This document shows positions 25,306 through 34,813 of a DNA stretch of 60,926 nt, piece after piece. The notes below the pieces were generated by a model, which was not told the DNA's origin, searched no databases, and saw only the letters and a list, made by a program, of their open reading frames with translations. Origin of the DNA: Bryobacterales bacterium. Lineage in GTDB: Bacteria; Acidobacteriota; Terriglobia; Bryobacterales; Bryobacteraceae. Positions within the stretch are counted from its first letter, which is position 1; every line of letters starts with the position of its first letter. The DNA lies in assembly GCA_003170915.1 (NCBI GenBank), contig PMYB01000157.1, forward strand, positions 2,669 through 63,594, given 5' to 3'. The translations under genes were made by a program, and so were the position numbers.

Positions 25306-26408
25306 GGCGCCTTCTCCACGGTGCTGGCGAGAAAGCCGCGAATGAGATCGGTCTGCTCCGCTACATCCACCAGGAAAGCGTCGTGCCCGTAATTGGACTC
25401 GAGCTCGACGTAGGCCACGTCGCAATTGCGCGCCCGCAGCGCCCTCACAATCTCCTGCGACTGGTAACTCGGGTACAGCCAGTCCGAGCTGAAGCTGATC
25501 GCCAGGAAGCGCGCCTCGGTCCGCTCGAACGCCGCCGCTAGCGAGCCGTGGCCGTTGGTGAGATCGAAATAATCCATGGCCTTGGTGATGTAGAGGTACG
25601 AGTTGGCGTCGAAGCGGGTGACGAACTCGCTGCCGCGGTACCGCAGGTAACTCTCGACTTCGAAATCCACGTCGAAGTCGAATCCGAAAGTCTCCTTCCC
25701 GCGCAGGCGGCGGCCGAACTTCTCGCGCATCGAGTCGTCGCTCATGAACGTGATGTGGCCCACCATGCGGGCCACCGCCAGGCCGCGCGCGGGCGGCTTC
25801 CCGCCATAGTAGTCGCCGTTGTTCCAGTCGGGGTCGGCCATGATGGCCTGCCGGCCCACTTCGTTGAACGCGATCTGCTGCGCGCTGTGTCGCGTGGTGC
25901 AAGCTATGGGGATCGCGGAAACCACGCGATCGGGATATGAAACCGCCCATTCGAGGGCCTGCATTCCGCCCATGGACCCGCCCGTGACCGAAAGCAGCCG
26001 CGGGATGCCGAACCAATCGATGAGCATCCGCTGGACTCGCACCATGTCCCCGATGGTGATCACCGGGAACGACATGGCATAGGCACGGCCGGTGGCCGGA
26101 TTCACCGACCCAGGCCCGGTGGTGCCCCGGCATCCGCCCAGGACGTTCGAGCAGATCATGAAATATTTGTTGGTGTCGAACGCCTTGCCCGGCCCGATCA
26201 TGTTGTCCCACCAGCCCGTCTTGCCCTTCTCGTGGCTGATTCCGGCCGCGTGGGCGTCGCCCGAGAATGCGTGCAGCACCAGGATGGCGTTGGACTTGGA
26301 AGCGTTCAACCGCCCGTAGGTTTCGTAAGCCACGTCCACCGGCGCGAGGGTGGCTCCGCTATCCAGCGAAATCGAATCGAACCGGACAGTATTGGCCTCG
26401 ACGATCAT
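25302..26408 (-). CDS. metX: Homoserine O-acetyltransferase
   Basis: 368 residues of the alpha/beta-hydrolase fold. Diagnostic stretches are [28 protein letters not shown], and the nucleophile Ser145 in [14 protein letters not shown]. The catalytic Asp is in SFSSDWLYP and the His in NYGHDAFL. It acetylates homoserine with acetyl-CoA at the start of methionine synthesis; some family members use succinyl-CoA or serine, which sequence reading alone does not exclude. It is operonic with metW and divergent from the enolase-superfamily pair. Confidence 0.93.
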   Translation of the reverse strand: MIVEANTVRFDSISLDSGATLAPVDVAYETYGRLNASKSNAILVLHAFSGDAHAAGISHEKGKTGWWDNMIGPGKAFDTNKYFMICSNVLGGCRGTTGPGSVNPATGRAYAMSFPVITIGDMVRVQRMLIDWFGIPRLLSVTGGSMGGMQALEWAVSYPDRVVSAIPIACTTRHSAQQIAFNEVGRQAIMADPDWNNGDYYGGKPPARGLAVARMVGHITFMSDDSMREKFGRRLRGKETFGFDFDVDFEVESYLRYRGSEFVTRFDANSYLYITKAMDYFDLTNGHGSLAAAFERTEARFLAISFSSDWLYPSYQSQEIVRALRARNCDVAYVELESNYGHDAFLVDVAEQTDLIRGFLASTVEKAP

Positions 26409-26447
26409 GGCGGAAGAGTTCTTATCATAGCAGAGCAGGCGCGGAGG

Positions 26448-26474
26448 GCACCCGCGGCCCCGGCCGCGGGGTGC
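26448..26474. repeat. GC-rich imperfect palindrome between metX and the enolase-superfamily pair
   Basis: GCACCCGCGGCC and GGCCGCGGGGTGC form a near-perfect dyad with one bulged base. It separates the two divergent transcription units and could be an operator or hairpin. Confidence 0.4.
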
Positions 26475-26483
26475 TGGTATAGT
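26475..26483 (+). promoter_or_regulatory. Extended -10 promoter element for the enolase-superfamily operon
   Basis: TGGTATAGT, an extended -10 (TGn-TATAGT); no clear -35. A GAGGAG ribosome site at 26500-26505 precedes the ATG at 26513. Confidence 0.4.
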
Positions 26484-26512
26484 GGCAGTTGGAATTAGAG
26501 AGGAGAATCTTT

Positions 26513-27733
26513 ATGTCCGGGAAGAACGGATCGCGCCGGAGTTTCCTGGGTGCGGCCGTCGCCGCTCCCGCGTTGGGAGCGATGGCGCTGACCGATCCGG
26601 GCCGCGCCGCCGCGCAGGCAGCCGGCGTCAAACGCGGCGACCTGCCCGACCTGACCATCAAGCAGGTGAAGGTCTTGGTGTTGAAGCCGGAAGGGCGCAC
26701 CGGAGAGAAACTCGCCGCCATTGTGACCAATAGCGGCATCGAGGGCAACTACACCCTCGACGATCGCTACTACCATACCAATTGGAGCAATCTCGGGTGG
26801 ATCGAGTACGCCAAAGGCGCGCTGCCGGGCAAGAGCGTACTCGACCTGCCGGCTATCACCTCGCAATGGCGCCCCAGCGTGCGCCGCTACGGCCAACTTT
26901 CCTACGCCGCCGCTGTGGACAACTGCTGCTGGGACATCCTCGGGAAAGCCGTCGGCCTGCCGGTTTATCGCATCCTCGGAGCGCACCGCAACCGCGTTCG
27001 CGCCTATGCCAGTTCCCAGCATCTGGGGACCGTCGAGGCTTTCGTGACCGACGTAAAACACGCCATGTCCGACGGCTTCACGGCCTATAAGATCCATCCG
27101 CCCGGAGGCGCCGGCTCATACGACTACAAGCTCGACATGGAGGTCATCAAAGCCGTCCGGAAAACCGGCGGAGACAACATGCCCTTGTTGTACGACCCGG
27201 TCGGCGTGCTGACGCGCGACGAAGCCATGAAGGTGGGCCGCCTGCTCGACGAGTTGCACTACGTCTCTTTCGAGGACGCGCTGCCCACCAAGGACATCGA
27301 CGGCCTGGTGGAGTTGGCCGCCGCCCTCGACGTGCCGGTGACCATGGGCGAGTTCATTCCGTCGCCCTACGATTACGTCCCCTATATTCTCCGCGGCGCG
27401 CTCGACGAGGTCCGCTTCATCGTCGATAACATCGGCGGCATCACCAGCGGCATGAAAGTCGCGCGCATGGCCGAGTGCTGCAACATGATGTGCCAGCCTC
27501 ACAACTGGGGCACCCTCCTGGATCACGCCGTGCATTTCCATTGCGAGCTGGCCATGCCCAACAACACCTGGTTCGAAATGACGCAGCCCATGGGCATCAC
27601 CGACCGCCCCTATTTCAAAGACAAGCTCCGCATCGACAAAGACGGCTACGTTCCCGCGCCGGTCAAGCCCGGCCTGGGCTACGAGCTCGATCGCGGCACG
27701 CTCGATAACATGATGCTTCGGGTGGAGGGTTAG
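26513..27733 (+). CDS. Exported enolase-superfamily enzyme (mandelate racemase/muconate lactonizing type), copy 1
   Basis: 406 residues from ATG 26513, set by AGGAGA upstream. A Tat signal (GSRRSFLGAAVAAPALGA) exports it. Metal ligands appear as Asp228 (LLYDPVG), Glu254 (SFEDAL) and Glu280 (TMGEFI); His330 in CQPHNWG with Asp305 could form the acid/base dyad. Where many members have K-x-K, this has K193-I-H195, so the chemistry may differ. Probable dehydratase or epimerase of a sugar acid, substrate unknown. The next gene is a close paralogue 11 bp downstream. Tat export of this family is unusual but frequent in Solibacter-like genomes. Confidence 0.82.
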   Translation: MSGKNGSRRSFLGAAVAAPALGAMALTDPGRAAAQAAGVKRGDLPDLTIKQVKVLVLKPEGRTGEKLAAIVTNSGIEGNYTLDDRYYHTNWSNLGWIEYAKGALPGKSVLDLPAITSQWRPSVRRYGQLSYAAAVDNCCWDILGKAVGLPVYRILGAHRNRVRAYASSQHLGTVEAFVTDVKHAMSDGFTAYKIHPPGGAGSYDYKLDMEVIKAVRKTGGDNMPLLYDPVGVLTRDEAMKVGRLLDELHYVSFEDALPTKDIDGLVELAAALDVPVTMGEFIPSPYDYVPYILRGALDEVRFIVDNIGGITSGMKVARMAECCNMMCQPHNWGTLLDHAVHFHCELAMPNNTWFEMTQPMGITDRPYFKDKLRIDKDGYVPAPVKPGLGYELDRGTLDNMMLRVEG

Positions 27734-27744
27734 GAGAGACCGCC

Positions 27745-28968
27745 ATGTCGGAACACAATCTATCGCGACGCAATTTCTTCGGCGCCACCGCGGCCGGCGC
27801 GCTGGCGGGCCGCGCCGCTGCTCAGTCCGTCATCGTCGTCAACCCCGCGGACCTGCCCGACCTCACCATCAAGGAAGTGAAGGTCTACGTCCTCAAGCCC
27901 GCGGAAGCCAACACCGGGCAGGGCGGCGCCAACTTCCGCCGCAGCGAACAGTATGCCTCCGTCGTCACCAATAGCGGTATCGAGGGCAACTATGTCCTCA
28001 CCAACCGGTATAGTCACTCGAACTGGAGCAACCTTGGATGGCTGGCCTATGCCAAGCGCGCGCTCGTTGGGAAGCATGTTTTGGACATGCCCGAGTTCAC
28101 CTCCCAATTCCACAGCGCGGTGGGGCAGCTTTCCTATGCCTCCGCCATGAACAACTGTCTCTGGGATATTCTCGGCAAGGCGGTGAACCTGCCGGTGTAC
28201 CGCATCCTCGGCGCCTATCGCGACCGTGTGCGGGCCTACGCCAGCTCGCAGCATCTCCGCACCGTGGAGGCCTTCGTGGCGGACGTCCAGCACACCAAGT
28301 CGCAGGGCTTCACGGCTTACAAGATCCATCCGCCATGGCTCGCCAACAACGAGGTGGATTACAAGCTGGATATCGAGGTTGCCAAGGCCGTCCGCAAGAC
28401 CGGCGGCGACGATATGGCGCTGCTGTTCGATCGCGTAGGCGCCTACACCCGGCTGGAAGCCATGAAAGTTGGCCACGCGCTCGACGAGTTGAACTACGTC
28501 TCCTATGAGGATTGTCTGCCGACCGACGATATGGAGGGGCTCGCCGAGCTGGTTAAGGCACTGGATGTCCCCATTACCATGGGTGAGTTCCTTCTCTCGC
28601 CTTACGATTACGCCAAGTACATCCGCTTCGGATCGCTCGACGAGGTGCGGTTCATCGTCGATAACCTGGGCGGGATCACCGGCGGCATGAAGGTCGCCCA
28701 AATGGCGGAGTGTTTCGGGATGCTTTGCCAGCCTCACAATTGGGGCGACCTGCTGGACCACGCCGTCCACTTCCATTGCGAGCTGGCCATGCCCAACAAC
28801 GTCTGGTTCGAAATGACGCAGCCCATGGGCACCACCGACCGCCCGTACTTCAAGGACCAGCTCCGCATCGACAAAGACGGCTACGTGCCAGCGCCCCGCA
28901 AGCCGGGCCTCGGCTACGAGTTCGACTACAACGCGCTCCACAACATGCTGGATCGCGTCGAGACGTAG
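27745..28968 (+). CDS. Exported enolase-superfamily enzyme, copy 2
   Basis: 407 residues, closely similar to copy 1 throughout. It also has a Tat signal (LSRRNFFGATAAGALAG), the same K-I-H motif (AYKIHPPW), and the matching acidic residues in LLFDRVGAY, SYEDCL, TMGEFLLS and CQPHNWG. One difference is near the first metal ligand: LYDPVG in copy 1 becomes LFDRVG here, placing Arg beside the ligand Asp. The ribosome site TAGGAGAG overlaps the copy 1 stop. The pair probably arose by tandem duplication and may act on related stereoisomers or form a hetero-oligomer; that is inference. Confidence 0.82.
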   Translation: MSEHNLSRRNFFGATAAGALAGRAAAQSVIVVNPADLPDLTIKEVKVYVLKPAEANTGQGGANFRRSEQYASVVTNSGIEGNYVLTNRYSHSNWSNLGWLAYAKRALVGKHVLDMPEFTSQFHSAVGQLSYASAMNNCLWDILGKAVNLPVYRILGAYRDRVRAYASSQHLRTVEAFVADVQHTKSQGFTAYKIHPPWLANNEVDYKLDIEVAKAVRKTGGDDMALLFDRVGAYTRLEAMKVGHALDELNYVSYEDCLPTDDMEGLAELVKALDVPITMGEFLLSPYDYAKYIRFGSLDEVRFIVDNLGGITGGMKVAQMAECFGMLCQPHNWGDLLDHAVHFHCELAMPNNVWFEMTQPMGTTDRPYFKDQLRIDKDGYVPAPRKPGLGYEFDYNALHNMLDRVET

Positions 28969-28971
28969 ATT

Positions 28972-29013
28972 ACGAGGCGGCGGCCGTGAGCGCTTTGACG
29001 ACCGCCGCCTCGT
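28972..29013 (+). terminator. Long hairpin after the enolase-superfamily pair
   Basis: A perfect 12-bp stem (ACGAGGCGGCGG, 28972-28983, with its complement at 29002-29013) and an 18-base loop, starting 4 bp after the stop codon. No T-tract follows, so it is not a classical intrinsic terminator, but position suggests a 3'-end or stability structure. Confidence 0.5.
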
Positions 29014-29055
29014 GCTCCGCGTGAGGTACGCTCCGAGATGTCTAATGTACCAGGG

Positions 29056-29160
29056 TTAGCGCGCTACCAGCTGAACCGGCCCCAGCAAACCCCAAGCCGG
29101 CGGCGTTGCGCCGCGACCCCTTCCGCCGGCTGGAGCAGCCGGCGGCGTGCCCGGGCTTGG
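29056..29160 (-). pseudogene. C-terminal fragment of a glycosidase paralogue
   Basis: The minus strand reads GRGATPPAWGLLGPVQLVAR and a stop, closely like the last residues of the GH106-like gene at 29706 (SGLLGPARLVAR). Nothing upstream resembles the rest of that protein. It is a leftover 3' end, diverged from its neighbour. Confidence 0.55.
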
Positions 29161-29202
29161 CCGGCGTCCTGAAATGATCGAGCGCTGCGTTATCGTGGAA
29201 AC

Positions 29203-29709
29203 ATGCCGGCAGCTCAAGGGGATCAGACCAGCCAAACGTTCCGGCAACCATACCGGCAACGGGCGCGCCAGTGGAGCCGGATGGCTTGGGCCATGGCGGC
29301 TCTCTTTGCCAGTATGCCGGCAGCCAGCAAGCTGTTCCTGGGTGTTTGGGGATTCGACGGCGCCGCCGAGATCGCGTGCCTGTGCTTGATCCTCGGCACG
29401 TATTTCCACATCGCCGGCCGGCGCAGGGGTCCGCCTATTCCCGACCCGGCAACCATGCTGGATCAAGCCATCCAGCTCGCATCGTCAGGTCAGATCGAGC
29501 CGGCAATTGCCCTGCTGACGGAAACCATCCGCCTGAGCCCTCAATTGTGGCAGGCGTTCCAATACCGCGGCGAGTTGTACCTCCGGCAGCAGTCCTTCGA
29601 TGCGGCGCTCCGGGACCTGAATGAGGCCATCCGATTGGCCCCGGAGGAGCCGCACCTTTACATCTTGCGTGGGCAAGCCCACAGCCTTCTTGGCGAGGGT
29701 CGGCTCTAG
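29203..29709 (+). CDS. Membrane-anchored TPR protein
   Basis: 168 residues. Two hydrophobic segments (MAWAMAALFASMPAAS and AEIACLCLILGTYFHIAG) lie at about residues 27-70. The C-terminal 90 residues contain TPR-like helices: AIQLASSGQIEPAIALLTET, LWQAFQYRGELYLRQQ, FDAALRDLNEAIRLAPEEP, LYILRGQAHSLLG. TPRs bind proteins; no partner is evident. The last 4 bp overlap the convergent GH106-like stop. The gene lies between that gene and a fragment of a similar gene's 3' end. Confidence 0.65.
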   Translation: MPAAQGDQTSQTFRQPYRQRARQWSRMAWAMAALFASMPAASKLFLGVWGFDGAAEIACLCLILGTYFHIAGRRRGPPIPDPATMLDQAIQLASSGQIEPAIALLTETIRLSPQLWQAFQYRGELYLRQQSFDAALRDLNEAIRLAPEEPHLYILRGQAHSLLGEGRL

Positions 29710-32365
29710 CGCGCTACCAGCCGAGCTGGTCCGAGCAAGCCCGAAACCGGCGGCGTCGGAGCGCCGCGGCCCATTCCGCCGGCGCCGGCGGCGGCAGCCG
29801 GAGGCGGACCGCCAGGGCCTCCGCGGCCCGAGGACGTCGCGTACACCTGTATCTCCAATTCGTTCGAGCCGGCCTGCAAAGCGTTAGTGATGTCCCAGCG
29901 ATAGGGTTGCCAGGCATGCGCTTCGAGGTCCTTCCCGTTCAACTTCACCCGTGCGTAGTCGCGCACATCGGCGATTTCCAGGTACACCCGCTTTCCGGCG
30001 GGCGCCGTGGGAACGGTGAACTGCTTGCGATACGTGGCCGAACCGGCAAAGGATGGCGTGCCCAGATCCTCCCACGATTTCAGGGGCGTGGTTACCTGCT
30101 TGCCGTTCAGATCCAACGTCCAGTCTCCGCCCAGTTCAGCGAGAGTACTGCAGGACGCCCAAGACGGCTCCGGAGCGGCCACCCCGGCGGGAAGTGGCCC
30201 CACCACCACAACTTTCGTTTCGTAGGGTCCGAGCACCAGCGAAAAACGCACGAAATCGTTCTCCGCCGTGGCGCCGGAGATGGCGTGAATCTCGCCCGTG
30301 GCCAGGTCCCACACCTGCGCCTGGCCGCGGCCGGCGATGGTCGTGGTGCGCGACTGCTCCTGGTTGCCCTCGTTGAAGAAGAAGTACATTTCGGCGTCGC
30401 GCCAGCTCCGGTGCGTGTACGTCAGCCGCTGCCAGGCGGTATCCAGCGCCACATCCGGTTTGGGCAGCGCCGCGACGACGCGCGGCGTGATGTCGCCCGC
30501 GGACTCGATGAGCGTGGCGAAGCTCAGATCGGGCGCGGCATCCTTGGCGGCATTCAAGAATGTCTTGTCCACCACCAGCGTGGGAGTCTTGCCCACGAAG
30601 ATCACCTTGCCGCCCGCTTTCACGAAGGCCTGAAAACGTTCGAGGCCGGTCCGCGAAATCATCGTCGTGGACGGAACCACGATGGCCCGGTAAACCTGTC
30701 CGCTGAGATTCTTGAAGCCGCCGTCGGCGATGGTCGCCACCGAGCTGAGCGATTGCTCGTCGAAGTAGTCCCAATCCACCTGGTGTTCGAGCAACTGCCA
30801 CCCCAGCTTGGTCATGCTGCGGTCGGCCTCTTCGTCTCCCATCCACATGCTGTTGGAGGGATAGTAAAGACCCACCTGCGCCGCCGGGCGGCCGATGGCC
30901 ATCAGGTAGCCGGCCCGGTCGGTGTACCACGCCAGCATGGGCGCCTGTGGCGGCAGGGCTGCCGCCCCGCCAGGGCCGCCGCGCACTCCCGGGAGGCCGA
31001 TCTGCATCGCGTTTATTCCCCTCACCAGTTGAAAATCCAGTTGGAACTTACCGACGATGCCCGGTCCGCCGCCGGACTCGGTCCAGGCCTTGGGCTTGCC
31101 GAACAGGTGCGCCGCCGAAGAGGCCAGCTTGGGGAAGTTGTTGTTGACGTCCCAGGCGCCGTCCGGCGTGTGGACCGCGTACGGCACAAGCTGGCTCAGA
31201 TTGTCAATGCCTGGCACCTCCACGTGCCGCATGTCTCTGAGGAAGTCGCCCTCGTTGCGGATATGGTCCTCGGGCAAGTCCAACCTCAGCGCATGCTCTT
31301 CGTGGTTCAAGTGGACCAGGTACTCTACATTGTTCCTCGCGCACCACTCCGCCTGCACCCCGAAGAAAGTCTCGCGGAACATCCCGCTCCACACGTCCCA
31401 GTAGTCCGCCTTGGCGCGCCAGGCTTCGTCGGTCATCTTCGGCGCGAAGAGAAGCGGCAGATATGGCTGGAGGTCGTAGCCCTTCTGTTGCCGGAACTCG
31501 TCCAGCAGCTTGGGCGTCCACGGCATGAAGCGGTATAGTCGGGCTCGTCGCCGAAGAAGCCCAGAATGGTCTTGCCGAACTCATCCCCGACCGCCTGCTT
31601 GTAGGTTTCATGCGTGATCTTAAGGAAGGCGCGCGTGGCATCCGGATTCAGATAGTCGATCAGCGAATACTGGCTGTCTTTGGCACGGGTGCCGTCGGCT
31701 CGGTTCGAAGCGCGGGTCGGAGAACTGCGGAACACATGCCGGACCAGGACCAGCTCCCACGGTTTCGGGTAGCCACCTGCGCCGGGCGGTGGCGCCGGAG
31801 CCCTCCAATTAATTCCGCTCGAGCTGATCGGCACAACCTGAGTCGCGCCGGTTTGCGCAAACACCGCCAGCGCGCCCAAAGTGTCCGGCGGCACCGGCAT
31901 GGTCAGGGTCTGGCCCGGCATCACGCTGATCCGTATGTCCGCGTCGAGCCCCTGCATGGTCAGTTGGGGGTATTGCTCACTGACCAAGCCGCCGGCAAAC
32001 CCGCTGGGGTAGTCGCACTCGTCTTGGATCCAGAGCTTCATCCCCCGCTTGGCCGCTTCCTGCACCACGAACTTCACCTGGGTCATGTGCTCCGGCGAAA
32101 GGTACTTCGGCTCGCCGCGTCCCGGCGACATGTTCACCACGAAGACGCCATTGGGCGAGAGCCGGTCGAGATCCTGGACGATCCTCGCCATCCTTTCTTT
32201 AGCGTCTGGGCCGTTCCAACCCATGAACGGCTGGATGGCGCCGTACTCGTGCGGCGGCGCTTTGAAGTTGGCGGCTGCCTCGCGCACCGACGGCACCGTG
32301 ATCTGTTGCCAGGGCCGTTGCGCCGGCAACGCCGCGGCCAGAAGTGGAAACAGAAGCATCTTCAT
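29706..32365 (-). pseudogene. GH106-like secreted glycosidase, frameshifted
   Basis: Two overlapping frames make one protein of about 885 residues. The first (ATG 32365 to about 31540) has a signal peptide (KMLLFPLLAAALPAQ), GAIQPFMGWNGPD and MKLWIQDECDYPSGFAGG, as in GH106 alpha-L-rhamnosidase-type barrels, and ILGFFGDEPDYT. Near 31537 the frame breaks; the second continues PWTPKLLDEFRQQKGYDLQ through the barrel and a C-terminal galactose-binding-like domain (YRKQFTVPTAPAGKRVYLEI). One missing base accounts for the break, so it is either a recent mutation or a sequencing error. TTG 32377 is another possible start. Confidence 0.7.
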
Positions 32366-32420
32366 CGCAGTCTTCAAGTCGAAACACCTCGGGATACCAA
32401 TAGATCGCCTTCAGTCCAAG

Positions 32421-32447
32421 AGTATACTCGCCAGCGGGGGCTTACAA
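32421..32447 (-). promoter_or_regulatory. Possible promoter for the GH106-like gene
   Basis: Minus strand TATACT (32421-32426) with TTGTAA (32442-32447), 15-bp spacing, short of the ideal. The -10 is part of the palindrome AGTATACT, so a plus-strand TATACT also exists toward the NHL gene. Confidence 0.3.
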
Positions 32448-32510
32448 ACCTGCCCGCCGGGCTGGCCCCTAACCTGATAGCATGAGCCTTTCAGCAAGGA
32501 GGATTAGTGT

Positions 32511-33671
32511 ATGAGGCGCGATCTGTTTGTGGGCGCGATGTCTCTCGTTCTTCTTGGCGCGCCGGCCGTTGTTCATGCCGCCACGGTGATGGCGCCCAGG
32601 TTTGAAGTGGACCCGCTGTGGCCGAAGCCGCTGCCAAATCACTGGGTAATGGGCGCCACCGTTGGCGTATCGGTGGATGCCCAGGGCCATGTTTGGATCA
32701 TTCATCGTCCGAATGCCCTCGAAGACAACGAAGTGCACGCCGCCAAGAACCCGCCCTGGGCGCACTGCTGCGCTCCGGCGCCGCCGGTTCTCGAATTCGA
32801 TCAAGCCGGCAACCTGGTGGGGCATTGGGGCGGTCCGGGCACCGGCTACGATTGGCCGGAGAGGAACCACGGAATCACCGTCGATTACAAGGGTAATGTC
32901 TGGATTGGCGGCGCCGACCAGGGCGTGCCGAGCCACGACCACATGCTGCTGAAATTCACGCGCGAGGGAAAATTCCTGATGCAGATCGGCAAGCCCAGTC
33001 AGAGCAAGGGCAGCGACGACGTCGAGAATCTGCGCCTGCCGGCCAAGACTTTGGTCGACCCCAAGACCAATGAACTCTACGTCGCCGACGGCTATGGCAA
33101 CCATCGCGTGATCGTGTTCGACGCGGATACCGGCAAGTACAAACGGCATTGGGGCGCCTACGGCCACAAACCCGACGACACCATCCTCCCCTACAAGCCA
33201 AGTGATCTGCCGTCCCAACAGTTCCGCAATCCGGTGCACTGCGTCGCACTGTCGCACGACGGCTTGTTGTATGTTTGCGACCGCGGGAACGACCGGATTC
33301 AGGTTTTCAAACCGGACGGCACATTCGTAAAGGAAGTCTTCATCGAAAAGGAGACCTTAGGCTCCGGGTCGGTGTTTGACATCGCGTTCTCGCAGGATCC
33401 CCAGCAAAAGTATATGTATGTCGCCGACGGGGAGAACAACCAGGTCCACATTCTGGACCGCCAATCACTCGAGGTTCTGACCAGCTTCGGCGACGGTGGA
33501 CGCCAGCCCGGTCAATTCTACGGAGTGCACAGCATCGCCACCGATTCGAAGGGCAACATTTATACCACGGAAACCTATCGCGGCCAGCGCGTGCAGAAAT
33601 TCGTTTTTAAGGGGATGGCCCCGGTCACCAGCAAAGACCAGGGCGTCGTATGGCCCAAAGGGAAGCAGTAA
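32511..33671 (+). CDS. Secreted NHL-repeat beta-propeller protein
   Basis: 386 residues with a signal peptide (LFVGAMSLVLLGAPAVVHA). NHL-type repeats follow: GVSVDAQGHVWIIHRPN, GITVDYKGNVWIGG, NELYVADGYGNHRVIVFD, LLYVCDRGNDRIQVFKPDG, MYVADGENNQVHILDR and GNIYTTETYRGQRVQKF. The layout resembles the peptidyl-alpha-hydroxyglycine amidating-lyase propeller group common in Acidobacteria, but catalytic residues were not confirmed. It may be a binding or lyase protein outside the cell. An AAGGAGG site precedes the ATG. Confidence 0.8.
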   Translation: MRRDLFVGAMSLVLLGAPAVVHAATVMAPRFEVDPLWPKPLPNHWVMGATVGVSVDAQGHVWIIHRPNALEDNEVHAAKNPPWAHCCAPAPPVLEFDQAGNLVGHWGGPGTGYDWPERNHGITVDYKGNVWIGGADQGVPSHDHMLLKFTREGKFLMQIGKPSQSKGSDDVENLRLPAKTLVDPKTNELYVADGYGNHRVIVFDADTGKYKRHWGAYGHKPDDTILPYKPSDLPSQQFRNPVHCVALSHDGLLYVCDRGNDRIQVFKPDGTFVKEVFIEKETLGSGSVFDIAFSQDPQQKYMYVADGENNQVHILDRQSLEVLTSFGDGGRQPGQFYGVHSIATDSKGNIYTTETYRGQRVQKFVFKGMAPVTSKDQGVVWPKGKQ

Positions 33672-33717
33672 GGCAGAGCAAAAAGGCCGTCAGGTATGCT
33701 ACGCCGGCGGGCGCTCT

Positions 33718-34812
33718 CTACTGCAGCTTGCCTCTGGCGTCCACTCTCCAGATTTCCTCTACCATCTCCCCGCGAATACCGTAGACCTGCTCGTGCAGGT
33801 TCACGGCGACGCAGATGTGATTGGGGATAACGTGGATGCGGTCGCCCACGGAGAACTCGCGCCCGGCGCGGGTGATGTCGATGAAGCCGTGCTCTTCGTT
33901 CATCTTGTGGAGCCTTGCGCCGGGGGCTTCGACCACGTGGCCGAAAATCGGTTCGGGCGAATTCACCAGCCGGTCCGACGAAAAGGTCTTCGAGCCGCCA
34001 TCTACAATCATCTGTCCCGAGCGCGCGGTGGAGACGACTGTCGCCAGGATGGTGGCGGCGCAATCTTCCATCGCGCAGGCGCCGCTGCGGACGGTATTGA
34101 TGTCGTTGAAGACGTAGGTGCCCGGACGGATCTCCGTCAAGCCGTCCAGTTCATGCGAATGGAACAGCGTGGGGGTCGATCCGCCGCTCACGATCCCGGC
34201 CTCGATTCCCACACGCCGGAAATCGGAGAGAATCGAGCGCAGCAGCTCGGCTAACTGCGCCAGAGCCCGCTGGCCGGATTCGCCCATGTCTTTGATGTGC
34301 CCAGGGTAGAAGGCGATGCCCTCGAAGCGCAGCCAGGAAAGCTTCGTAATGGACTGGACCAGTTGAACAAGCGCTTCGCCGGGAGCAACGCCCACGCGGC
34401 CCAGCCCCACATCGACCTCGGCCAGCACGCCAATCTCTAGTTGCGCGCCGCGCGCGGCGTCGCAAAGCTGGCGCGCGGCGAAGACGCTGTCCAGCGCCAC
34501 GGTAACGCGGGTCCGCCGCGCCACCTCCATCAGCCGCTCGAGCTTGGCGCGCCCGATGATGGGGTAGGCTACCAGCAGGTCCGCCGGCTCGGCGCCCAAC
34601 ATGACCTCGGCTTCCGAAACCTTGGCAACCGTCAGCCCCATGGCGCCCGACTCCAATTGGCGCTTTGCCAGGCGGATGGATTTGTGCGTCTTGGTATGGG
34701 GGCGAAGCCTCAGCCCGTGCTGCCTGGCATACCCGGCCACGCGACCGAGATTCCGGTCGAGAATGTCCAGGTCCACAACCAGGGCGGGCGTGTCGATGTC
34801 CCGGACAAGCAT
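33718..34812 (-). CDS. D-threonine aldolase/D-serine dehydratase-like PLP enzyme
   Basis: 364 residues. Fold type III (alanine racemase N-domain) with the PLP Lys in RLRPHTKTHKS, then IGVLAEVDVGLGRVGV and IVSGGSTPTLFH. The C-terminal metal site is NHICVAVN with His and Cys, as in D-threonine aldolases and D-serine dehydratases of the DSD1 type. Such enzymes cleave D-3-hydroxyamino acids or deaminate D-serine. It is the last gene of the ygfK operon, 1 bp from yceI, which suggests it handles an amino-acid product of that pathway. Confidence 0.85.
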   Translation of the reverse strand: MLVRDIDTPALVVDLDILDRNLGRVAGYARQHGLRLRPHTKTHKSIRLAKRQLESGAMGLTVAKVSEAEVMLGAEPADLLVAYPIIGRAKLERLMEVARRTRVTVALDSVFAARQLCDAARGAQLEIGVLAEVDVGLGRVGVAPGEALVQLVQSITKLSWLRFEGIAFYPGHIKDMGESGQRALAQLAELLRSILSDFRRVGIEAGIVSGGSTPTLFHSHELDGLTEIRPGTYVFNDINTVRSGACAMEDCAATILATVVSTARSGQMIVDGGSKTFSSDRLVNSPEPIFGHVVEAPGARLHKMNEEHGFIDITRAGREFSVGDRIHVIPNHICVAVNLHEQVYGIRGEMVEEIWRVDARGKLQ

Positions 34813-34813
34813 A

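Noticed and set aside
24667-26211. 514-codon frame covering metW and most of metX
   Set aside because: Only the last 212 codons match MetW; the upstream part is out of frame with metX, which has a full set of motifs.
29907-31538. Plus-strand frame of 543 codons
   Set aside because: Antisense to the GH106-like gene; no homology and low-complexity composition.
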